Assembly: GCA_040386935.1 (NCBI GenBank)
Contig: JAZKEQ010000053.1
Coordinates: 1 to 7,196, forward strand
Length of the DNA stretch: 7,196 bases
Reading direction: 5' to 3'
Origin: JABMMZ01 sp040386935
GTDB lineage: Bacteria; Bacteroidota; Bacteroidia; NS11-12g; UBA955
The notes below the pieces were generated by a model. That model was not told the DNA's origin, searched no databases, and saw only the letters and a program-made list of their open reading frames with translations. Position numbers and translations under genes: made by a program. Shown piece by piece: positions 1 to 6,800 of the stretch (position 1 is the first letter of the stretch; each line of letters begins with the position of its first letter).

Positions 1-2
1 AT

Positions 3-62
3 GTAATACCGCTATACGGCCCTAAGAGAGCCATTGAGCAGACCATTACGCTGATCAGATAA
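3..62 (+). CDS. Possible C-terminal tail of an unidentified protein (partial)
   Basis: One plus-strand frame is open from the left edge and stops at a TAA at 60-62, encoding about 19 residues that end in IEQTITLIR. The mix of charged and hydrophobic residues is plausible for a terminal amphipathic helix. The gene would converge on coaE, whose stop codon lies only 9 bp beyond. The piece is too short to assign to a family and I do not recognise it. A minus-strand frame starting with ATG at 44-46 is also open to the left edge, so the strand is not certain. Confidence 0.35.
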   Translation, partial: VIPLYGPKRAIEQTITLIR

Positions 63-71
63 ATTAGAATT

Positions 72-656
72 TTATTGATTCAATAATTGACGGTGAATAT
101 TTCTCACCTGTTCGATGACACTTTGTGAGCCATCGTTATAAATAACAAATTGCACGAGTGGCAATTTATCTTCTTCAGGCATTTGAGATTTCAGCTTTTT
201 TCTAATAACATCTTCCGAAGTACCATCGCGTTCCATTACTCTTTTAATACGGATATCTTCGGGTGCATAAACGAGAATGATTTGATCAACCGTATTTTTA
301 CTTTCGGTTTCAAGCATAATAGCCGCTTCCTTAATCACAATGGGAGCATCGGCATGCAGGGTGTAGAATTTTGCCCAATCGGCAAAAACAACAGGGTGAA
401 TAATGCTGTTAAGAAGTGCTAGCTGATCGGGTTGATTGAATACAATACCTGAGATATAAGTGGTATTGTATTGATTGCCTGTGAAACTCAGTTCACCAAA
501 AGCGGCAATGATTGCTTTACGAATATAAGGGTCGTTGTTTACCAGCCATTTGGCTCGTGAATCAGCGTTATAAACGGGGATTCCAAGTTGTTCAAAAATA
601 GCGCAAACAAAAGATTTGCCACTACCTATACCACCTGTTACACCGACCCTTATCAT
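72..656 (-). CDS. coaE: Dephospho-CoA kinase
   Basis: CoaE phosphorylates the 3'-hydroxyl of the ribose in dephospho-CoA using ATP, the last step of coenzyme A synthesis in the cytoplasm. The protein has 194 residues, close to the usual length of about 200. It opens with a Walker A P-loop, GGIGSGKS (residues 8-15). The family's catalytic aspartate is at D32 in NADSRAK, the IHP motif at 86-88, the KEAAIMLET segment (109-117) where the family usually has a P/E-LLFE-type motif, the lid arginines R139 and R143 in the RVMERD stretch, and a late FVIYNDGS motif typical of the C-terminus. The ATG at 654-656 begins directly at the P-loop strand, so the start is secure. It is the last visible gene of the nusB operon, 12 bp after yajC, and has no Shine-Dalgarno sequence, as is usual in Bacteroidota. 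Confidence 0.97.
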   Translation of the reverse strand: MIRVGVTGGIGSGKSFVCAIFEQLGIPVYNADSRAKWLVNNDPYIRKAIIAAFGELSFTGNQYNTTYISGIVFNQPDQLALLNSIIHPVVFADWAKFYTLHADAPIVIKEAAIMLETESKNTVDQIILVYAPEDIRIKRVMERDGTSEDVIRKKLKSQMPEEDKLPLVQFVIYNDGSQSVIEQVRNIHRQLLNQ

Positions 657-668
657 GGGAATGTGGGA

Positions 669-1010
669 TTAAGCTTTGGTTTCAGTAACCTTTGCTTCTT
701 CAACTTTATTTAAAGGAGCACTGAGGTCAGAAGAAACAGACGCTTTTTCAAGTTTCAAACGTGTACCTTCTGAATCAATAACGATGGTAGAATTTTCTAA
801 TGAAACAATTTTACCGTGTATACCGCCATTGGTAATGATTTTGTCACCTTTTTTAAGGTTTTCAATGAATGTTTTTTGAGCTTTGGCTTTTTTCTGCTGA
901 GGACGTATCATAAAGAAATACATCACGATAAGCATAAGGCCCATCATCATCATGAATTGAGTGGTGCCGCCACCTTGTTGGGCTTGTAATAGAATATATA
1001 AATTTGTCAT
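669..1010 (-). CDS. yajC: Preprotein translocase accessory subunit YajC
   Basis: YajC is a small inner-membrane protein that associates with SecDF and the SecYEG translocon and assists protein export. The 113 residues match the family length. A short N-terminal segment with a Gly triplet (13-15) is followed by one membrane helix (about 19-35) and then the family signature YFFMIRPQQKK (31-41). The cytoplasmic part includes LKKGDKIITNGGIHGKI and a charged tail. The membrane helix is unusually Met-rich, with M20-M23, M26, M30 and M34; four of these are tandem ATG codons. The start at 1008-1010 lies only 3 bp after the stop of the DUF1573 gene, so translation of the two is probably coupled. Confidence 0.96.
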   Translation of the reverse strand: MTNLYILLQAQQGGGTTQFMMMMGLMLIVMYFFMIRPQQKKAKAQKTFIENLKKGDKIITNGGIHGKIVSLENSTIVIDSEGTRLKLEKASVSSDLSAPLNKVEEAKVTETKA

Positions 1011-1013
1011 GGT

Positions 1014-1472
1014 TTATTTTGCAGGGGGAGCGATAACGTTAGCTGTGAATTTAAGAACAGTATTGCCATTTTCAATATTGGCGAAAACAGTAACGGTTTT
1101 ATTGTTAAGACCTGATTTGCCGCTGCTATTGAATACAACTTTGATTTTACCTTTTTCGCCCGGAGCTATAGGTTCTTTAGGGAATTCAGGAACAGTACAA
1201 CCGCAGGTAACATCGCAACGATCAATCAGCAAAGGATTTTTGCCGCTATTCGTAAAATAATAAGTTTTTTCAACGCTCTGACCTTCTAAGATATCACCAA
1301 AATTGTGTTCTTGTGTTTCGAAAGTCATGGTCGTAATATTGGTGCTTTCAGCAGTAGGGTTCGAAGCAGTAGCAGGATTTTCAATCATCTCAACAGGTAC
1401 TTTTTTGTCAGAAGATTGCTGACTGCAAGCAGATAGCAGGGTGATGCAGGAAATAAAAGTGATAAGTTTCAT
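1014..1472 (-). CDS. DUF1573 family lipoprotein
   Basis: This 152-residue protein begins with a lipoprotein signal peptide whose lipobox is LSAC, placing the lipidated cysteine at C16. A Ser/Thr/Asn-rich linker (about 17-48) leads to a DUF1573 domain (about 50-147). Recognisable parts are HNFGDILEGQ (56-65), the cysteine cluster C86, C90, C92 in RCDVTCGCTVPEF, and the APGEKGKIKVVFNSSGK stretch (103-119). DUF1573 proteins are common in Bacteroidota and are related to ASH/MSP-type beta-sandwich domains; no biochemical role is established that I can cite. The protein should be anchored to the periplasmic or outer-membrane side of the envelope. It sits between nusB (27 bp) and yajC (3 bp), so it is co-transcribed with a translocase subunit, which hints at a general envelope role without proving one. 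Confidence 0.93.
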   Translation of the reverse strand: MKLITFISCITLLSACSQQSSDKKVPVEMIENPATASNPTAESTNITTMTFETQEHNFGDILEGQSVEKTYYFTNSGKNPLLIDRCDVTCGCTVPEFPKEPIAPGEKGKIKVVFNSSGKSGLNNKTVTVFANIENGNTVLKFTANVIAPPAK

Positions 1473-1499
1473 ATATGCAAAATTAAAAGGTTATTTTGA

Positions 1500-2441
1500 T
1501 TAATTGATTAAACCTCTGCCGGATTTTTGAATTTTGCCGGTATCTGTTAAGCTAATACGCAATTTGTCTAGTACACCATTGATAAACAAGTGACTTTTAG
1601 GTGTGCTATACGCTTTAGCTATATCCAAGTATTCGTTAATGGTAACTTTAGGTGGTATGGTTTCAAAATATAAGAATTCAGAAAGCGCCATACGCAACAT
1701 CAACATATCGGTAACAGTCAATCTTTCAGGATCCCAGTTAGGGGCATTGCTTTGAATCATTTCATCCAACATCTCTTTATTGATGATGCATTTTTCAAAC
1801 AATTGGATACCAAAATCAATGTCTTCTCTTTGCTTAGCATTGATTTGTTCAAATTTCAATTTGCCACCGGCATAAAATGAATCGATGATTTTTATAACAG
1901 CCTTTAATACATCTGCACTGTCATCATCCCAGAATGTGTATTCTTCCTCCATGGTGCTTTCGAACAATTCACATTCATTGAACAGGTATTCGTATAAGTT
2001 GGTTAAAAACTCTTTTTGCTGATCATCGGTAGGAGAGTCGAATACATTGAAATCGATAAAGAAATCATATTGTACCAAATCAGTAAAAATGCGGTTGAAA
2101 ATTTCACCGTGTTTTTTCCATGAAAAAGGGATTTTATTGCACAATAAACTAAAGTCTTCGTTCTTTTCAAGTTCATTGAAGAAGCTCAGTTTCTTTAGTA
2201 TTTCGGTAGATCGGATAAAGTTTTTATTCGGGAAATATTTCGCCAGTTCAATTTCTTTCTCACTTTCCAAATAAGTATTGAAATCATCCAAAAATTTCAG
2301 GCTATAATAATAGAACTGAAAAAATTCTTTGAATTTAGCATCTAGTTGTTTGGTAAAAAGAGGGAGTGAGGTTGCTTCCTGCTGTGTAAAAGCATAAAGC
2401 TGTTGAAGGGTTTTAATGCGGATATTCCTGCGGGATAACAT
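1500..2441 (-). CDS. nusB: Transcription antitermination factor NusB, long Bacteroidota form
   Basis: NusB binds boxA RNA with S10/NusE and supports antitermination on rRNA operons. The protein is 313 residues, over twice the length of E. coli NusB (about 139). The N-terminus RRNIRIKTLQQLYAF (4-18) resembles the opening helix of NusB, and the clear family signature is C-terminal: WDPERLTVTDMLMLRMALSE (236-255), then IPPKVTINEYLDIAKAY (262-278) and INGVLDKL (287-294). The roughly 180 residues between are acidic and helical in character and appear to be an expansion within or between the NusB helices, which is usual in this phylum as far as I know. The ATG at 2439-2441 lies about 28 bp downstream of a well-formed promoter, so nusB heads the operon with the DUF1573 gene, yajC and coaE. 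Confidence 0.95.
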   Translation of the reverse strand: MLSRRNIRIKTLQQLYAFTQQEATSLPLFTKQLDAKFKEFFQFYYYSLKFLDDFNTYLESEKEIELAKYFPNKNFIRSTEILKKLSFFNELEKNEDFSLLCNKIPFSWKKHGEIFNRIFTDLVQYDFFIDFNVFDSPTDDQQKEFLTNLYEYLFNECELFESTMEEEYTFWDDDSADVLKAVIKIIDSFYAGGKLKFEQINAKQREDIDFGIQLFEKCIINKEMLDEMIQSNAPNWDPERLTVTDMLMLRMALSEFLYFETIPPKVTINEYLDIAKAYSTPKSHLFINGVLDKLRISLTDTGKIQKSGRGLIN

Positions 2442-2468
2442 GAATGAATGAACGAATAATTAGGGGTG

Positions 2469-2499
2469 CAAATGTAGAGAAATTAATCGAACACACAAA
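2469..2499 (-). promoter_or_regulatory. Bacteroidota-type promoter for the nusB operon
   Basis: Read on the minus strand, TTTG (2496-2499) is followed by exactly 19 bases and then TACATTTG (2469-2476). This matches the Bacteroidota primary sigma consensus TTTG-N19-21-TAnnTTTG in both boxes. Transcription would start at about 2462-2465, leaving a leader of roughly 20 bases before the nusB ATG. It lies in the 69-bp gap after the isomerase stop codon, so nusB and the genes after it need not depend on the upstream unit. Confidence 0.8.
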
Positions 2500-2510
2500 T
2501 ATGTTTTCCA

Positions 2511-3149
2511 CTATTGTTTAGGTGTGTAATTGTACTCTGTCTTTATTTCAGACAGGGTCTTCTCCAATACCTTAACAGACATTTTTATGTCAGTGAGTGG
2601 GCGATTGTTGGCATCAGCAGGTTGTACGATGATGGCATCAATTACTTCAACCCCTTTCATCACCATACCAAACACGGTATAATTGCCATCTAAACCCGAA
2701 GTGCCGGCTTTGCTGTGACAAATGTAAAACTGAGAACCGCTTGATGCTTTGGCCGGATTATTGGTTCTTGCTGCAGCCAGTGCACCTCTGTCGTGTTTAA
2801 TGGTATCGCGAATTTCAGCAGGGATGGTATAGCCCGGGCCGCCTGAACCATCATTACTTGGATCACTGTCTTTACTATTAGGATCGCCACCCTGAATCAT
2901 GAAATTTTGTATAATTCTATGAAACGTGGTGCTGTCGAAATAACCCTCTTTGGCCAGTTTTAAAAAATTGTTTCTGTGAAGGGGAGTCGCTTTATACAGC
3001 CAGATATACATGGTGCCGTATTTGGTGGTCAACTGAATGATTTCCTCTTTTGCCGGAGGACCTGATGTTATGATGGTTCTTTCTTCTTCTTTTTTACAGG
3101 CTGAAAAAAGGAAAATAAGGCAGACAGATAGTAAAGTGATATGTTTCAT
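2511..3149 (-). CDS. Lipoprotein peptidyl-prolyl cis-trans isomerase (cyclophilin type)
   Basis: This 212-residue enzyme catalyses cis-trans isomerisation of X-Pro peptide bonds, here on the envelope side of the inner membrane. The signal peptide ends in lipobox FSAC with the lipidated cysteine at C18, followed by KKEEE. The cyclophilin domain covers about residues 36-195. It contains the catalytic-loop motif FHRIIQNFMIQGGDP (76-90), with R78, F83, M84 and Q86 corresponding to cyclophilin A R55, F60, M61 and Q63. SGSQFYI (137-143) and LDGNYTVFG (153-161) follow. The Trp of cyclophilin A (W121) is replaced by Gly152 and His126 by Tyr157, substitutions common in bacterial forms. The start at 3147-3149 is 13 bp after the CHAT-like gene, suggesting co-transcription. 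Folding of exported proteins is the likely role; a specific substrate cannot be named. Confidence 0.94.
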   Translation of the reverse strand: MKHITLLSVCLIFLFSACKKEEERTIITSGPPAKEEIIQLTTKYGTMYIWLYKATPLHRNNFLKLAKEGYFDSTTFHRIIQNFMIQGGDPNSKDSDPSNDGSGGPGYTIPAEIRDTIKHDRGALAAARTNNPAKASSGSQFYICHSKAGTSGLDGNYTVFGMVMKGVEVIDAIIVQPADANNRPLTDIKMSVKVLEKTLSEIKTEYNYTPKQ

Positions 3150-3162
3150 TTAATGGAATTGT

Positions 3163-3741
3163 TTATTCGTAAACCATTACAAACTGGAGCTCTTTCATCA
3201 GTTTGCCATAGTAAGTTTTCATGTGTTTCTCAATCGTGTCCATTTTCTTATAATACTGGCACATTTCAAAATACAATACATCAAAAATGGTAGAGCTAAC
3301 AAAAGGGACTTCTTTTTTGAACCCGCTGACACAAAGGGCGCCTGTTTTCTTGAGCAGCTTTTTGATATAGCGCCTGTCAATATTAAGGGTTTGGCAACTG
3401 CCGAGGTGTATAATCTTGTTTTGGAGCTTATTTTCAGCCATGCCTGCCAACTCATCCAAAGATAGAATTGTTTTCTGATTCAACTTCAAACCGTTGGGTA
3501 CACCGTGAAATGCCAGGTAAAAGATACTGAACTGGTCGTAGATTTTTTTTTCGTATTCGTTAATTCGATGTTGCAACTCTTGTGGAGTGCTACAATGCCT
3601 GTGGATGTATTTCAACTTCATACCACTGGCTGTTTCCATAAATTTAAGTGCATTTTCTATGGTATCCTTCTGCCTCAAATCGGGATGCCAATCACCTTCA
3701 ATACAAAATATCTGTTTGCTATAATTACTTGCTGTCTTCAA
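3163..3741 (-). CDS. CHAT/caspase-like fold protein with His/Cys dyad, function unknown
   Basis: This 192-residue protein has no signal peptide or membrane segment and should be cytoplasmic. The layout resembles a small caspase-fold (CHAT-like) domain: an N-terminal strand IFCIEGDWH (11-19), a helix, a hydrophobic strand ending in YLAFHG with H79-G80, then a strand IIHLGSC with C116, and finally TGALCVSGFKKEVPFVSS (133-150) before a helix. In CHAT and caspase proteins the catalytic dyad is a His before Gly and a Cys at the end of the next core strand, so H79/C116 fit. It may belong to the DUF6642 family; I recall this from memory and could not check it. The start must be the TTG at 3739-3741, because a TAG lies three codons upstream with no ATG between, and the first internal ATG (M35) would remove the FCIEG motif. 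It heads a unit with the lipoprotein isomerase and is divergent from the large surface protein. Protease activity is an inference. Confidence 0.8.
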   Translation of the reverse strand: MKTASNYSKQIFCIEGDWHPDLRQKDTIENALKFMETASGMKLKYIHRHCSTPQELQHRINEYEKKIYDQFSIFYLAFHGVPNGLKLNQKTILSLDELAGMAENKLQNKIIHLGSCQTLNIDRRYIKKLLKKTGALCVSGFKKEVPFVSSTIFDVLYFEMCQYYKKMDTIEKHMKTYYGKLMKELQFVMVYE

Positions 3742-3859
3742 AAAACGCTATTAAAATGGATAAAACTTGTTCAAATAAATAGTTTTTTTTTCATTTTATA
3801 ATCTTATATTTGAAAAAAAATAAAAATTTAACGGTATAAATCTCTTGTAATCAATGTGA
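3742..3859. other. AT-rich divergent intergenic region
   Basis: These 118 bp separate the leftward CHAT-like gene from the rightward large surface gene and must hold both promoters. The sequence is very AT-rich, with a run of nine T (3783-3791) and a run of eight A (3813-3820). Such tracts can bend DNA or tune promoter activity by changing length, but nothing here proves either. For the leftward gene I found no clear TAnnTTTG box. No rho-independent hairpin was seen. Confidence 0.7.
3805..3812 (+). promoter_or_regulatory. Putative -7 box for the large surface-protein gene
   Basis: TATATTTG matches the Bacteroidota -7 consensus TAnnTTTG at every fixed position and lies 47 bp before the ATG at 3860, giving a leader of roughly 40 bases. 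The -33 box is weak: the expected place holds part of the nine-T run (TTTT instead of TTTG, spacer about 18). An AT-rich background raises the chance of a random match, so confidence is moderate. Confidence 0.5.
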
Positions 3860-6800
3860 ATGGCTAGAAAATTACTCTTTCTCTTTTTTCTTAGTTCGGT
3901 TTTAGTTAGTGCCTCTGCTCAAGGATCTTTGGGAAAGGAATTTTGGCTATGTTTCATTCAGAATTACAGCGCTACCAATAAGCCTGATAGTCTTTTCATT
4001 TCTGTCAGTTCACAAAATAATTGTAAAGTATGGATTGATGCACCCTTATTGGGATACATAGACAGTTTTAATCTTTCGGCCAATTCACTTAAACGTATTT
4101 ATCTCGACCGCAGTGTGTATGAGGCACGCAGTAGCGAATCAATAGAGAAAAAAGGACTACGCATAAGAGCAACAGAACCGGTATCAGTTTATGCCATGAG
4201 CGCTCAAGCGTATACAACCGATGCAACAAATGTGTTTCCTGTTAGCGCTATTCCACCAAATCCTGTTTTTTATACAATGGCTCATAAAAAAGGAGGCATG
4301 GATGACCTTATCGGGATTGTTGGTATAGATGATAGTTGTACTGTTGAATACACCCTTGCAGCAGCTTCATCAGGCGGTACAGGTGCGAATGTTGCAAAAG
4401 TCGTGAAGTTGAAACAAGGGGAGGTTTATCAGATTAAACTTACCGGAGAAAATGCCGGTTCAATGGTCAGAGTATTAACACCTGGGAAGAAAATTGCAGT
4501 TTTTAGTGGTAATATTTGTACAAATTTAGGTGCCCCTAATTCAGCCTGCGACCATATCTATGAGGAAGTACCACCTTTAACAACACTTGGAAAAAAATTC
4601 TTAATTACCCCGTTTCACGGTCAAGGGGTCGGCTATTACTACCGAGTACTGGCAACAGTAGATTCAACTTCAGTATTTGAAAATGGCACCTATGTTAAGG
4701 GCCTCAATAAAGGCGAATATTGGTCGCAATATATAAAAGTAGATTCTGCGACTTGTTTATTCACCTCTAAACCTTGTTTGGTTTCAGAATACATGTTAGG
4801 AGGTTCTAAAATAGGAGGGTCTGACCCGGCATTGTTATATGTCAATCCATTGGAACAAACTGTTACTGCAGCGATTGTATCTACCAGTAATACTTCCATT
4901 ATTAAAAGTCATTTTATCAGTGTCGCTATTCCTAAAGCAGGATTGAACAATCTGGCTGTTGATGGTGTCACCATAGGTCAAAGTGATTTTCAAAAAATGA
5001 AGTGCGATGACTATTATTTCTATTCTAATCAGGTGTCGCCCGGCAATCACAGCATTACTTGTAGTGCAGGTTTTATAGCGTATATCTACGGTACGGGTAG
5101 TTACGAGAGTTACGCCTACAGTGCAGGCAGTGCCTTGAAAAACCTCAACATGAGTTTTGTATACGATATCCTGCCGTCATGCGACAGCGGAGCTATTGTT
5201 AAGTTTACGGCTAAAGGCGATACGAGTAAATATTACCGATGGGACTTTGGGGATGGTAAAAAAGATTCAGGTATTGCGGTGTATCACAAATACAGCAAAC
5301 CGGGTAATTACCTGGTGAAGTTGGAATACAATTTCATTAAAGCACCGGGCGTCAGTTATGTGACCAATATTGTTGCCATCAAGCCTATCTTCACTGATTT
5401 TCTACCTTTAGATTCTCTGTCTATTTGCCGTGACTCGGCATTTATACTGACTACACCTTATTCACCTACGTATAAATATCTTTGGACCAATGGCGATACA
5501 ACCCATTATACAAAAGTCGTTACCAGTGGTAAATATAAGTTGAAAATAACGGAACGGATGTCGGGGTGTGAACTCAAAGACTCCACCTATATTAAAAAAT
5601 ACAACACTATAAAAGCGGATTTTAAATACCATGCTAAATTGTTTTGTCCGGGTAATACCTTGCATTTCGAGGATAGTTCAACGTTGAATGGCGCTACAGT
5701 TAAAAAATATCAATGGTTCATTGATTACTATCCGGCCTCAACTAAAAAAATTGACAGCATCGTTAATACCCCTGAAAACAACTACGATATTAAGCTAAGG
5801 GTTACCACTACAAACGGCTGTGTAGACAGTATACAGAAGCGTGTTGTTATTCGAAAAGCACCTTTGGTTAGTTTTAAAATTGTTAAAAATGATACCTGTA
5901 TTCGTGCCAATAATTTTAATTTTTACAACTTCTCATATGCTCGCCTCGGCACACTAACAGGCTATTCATGGAATTTTGGCGATAATACAACATCAACAGA
6001 AATGATGCCGTTTAAGAAATACAAAGACACAGGTAAATATTTAATTACCCTTAAGGCATTTGATGATTACGGTTGTTCGAATTTCCAGTCGACTTATGTT
6101 CGCATTTATCCTGCACCAAGTTCTACCATTCAATTGGTAGACTCAAATATTTGTATCAAGCGCAATTCATTTACATTTAAAAACCCATCACCAACTACAC
6201 CTAATACGATGTACCAATGGGATTGGGGCGATGGCTCAGGTTATGTAGGTAAAGACCCTGTGGTTCAAAATTATCTGGCAACCGGGACATATAAAGTAGC
6301 ACATTCTGTTGGATTTACTAAAACAGGCTGTTGGGATACATCATTTAAAACAGTGACAGTCTACGATCAGCCGGTGGCTAAATTAGCGCTAACTGCCAGT
6401 GACTATTGTCTTAATACCAACTATTTCAAATTTGTCAACCAGTCGACAACACCTGATATTAATAGAACAACAGCATTGTGGGAGTGGGGAGATGGCACTT
6501 TTTCAAACACCTATAGTAATATCACGAAAACATATTCAAATGATACGGTTTACAAGTTGCGATTAATGATAACCATGGGTAAAGGGTGTGAGGATACCAC
6601 TAAGTGGAAAGCCATTACTGTTTATCCGAGTCCTATAGCCAAAATAAGTTTGGTTGATTCAAATATTTGCTTGCCTACCAATTACTTTAAAGTAAAGAAT
6701 ACCAGTATTACCAATGGGTATACCAATATCTGGTGGAATTTTGGCTCTGGTACAAGCACCAATATTTCAGTTAAAGATACAGTACTGAAATACACTGCCA

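Noticed and set aside
72..86. Perfect inverted repeat TTATTG-ATT-CAATAA as a terminator at the coaE end
   Set aside because: The stem is only 6 bp with a single G-C pair and overlaps the coaE stop codon, so it is too weak for a convincing terminator.
150..422. Plus-strand open frame of 90 codons opposite coaE
   Set aside because: It is antisense to a well-supported CoaE with all its motifs; the predicted protein shows no recognisable features.
1478..1485. TAATTTTG (minus strand) as an internal promoter for the DUF1573 gene
   Set aside because: It matches TAnnTTTG, but there is no TTTG at the right distance and transcription would start at or next to the ATG. It is probably a chance match in the 27-bp operon gap.
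2441..2455. Short tetranucleotide repeat (about three copies of tgaa) next to the nusB start as a phase-variation tract
   Set aside because: Three copies in front of a housekeeping gene are too few for slippage-based switching.
3771..3794. Minus-strand ATG at 3792-3794 followed by a nine-A run as a possible upstream start, by frameshift, for the CHAT-like gene
   Set aside because: It reads only MKKKLFI before a TGA, it is out of frame with the gene, and the gene's own frame has TAA and TAG just upstream of the TTG, so slippage at the A run cannot join them.
3505..3801. Plus-strand open frame of 98 codons opposite the CHAT-like gene
   Set aside because: The minus-strand product has coherent fold motifs, whereas this one is Cys/Phe-rich without family features and is best seen as a shadow.
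3797..3802. TATAAT on the plus strand as a sigma70-type -10 box
   Set aside because: Bacteroidota primary sigma factors use TAnnTTTG, which is present a few bases downstream; in such AT-rich DNA TATAAT is expected by chance.
4690..5050. Overlapping minus-strand open frames opposite the large surface gene
   Set aside because: They lie within the strongly supported plus-strand reading frame, show no family motifs, and fit chance antisense frames.
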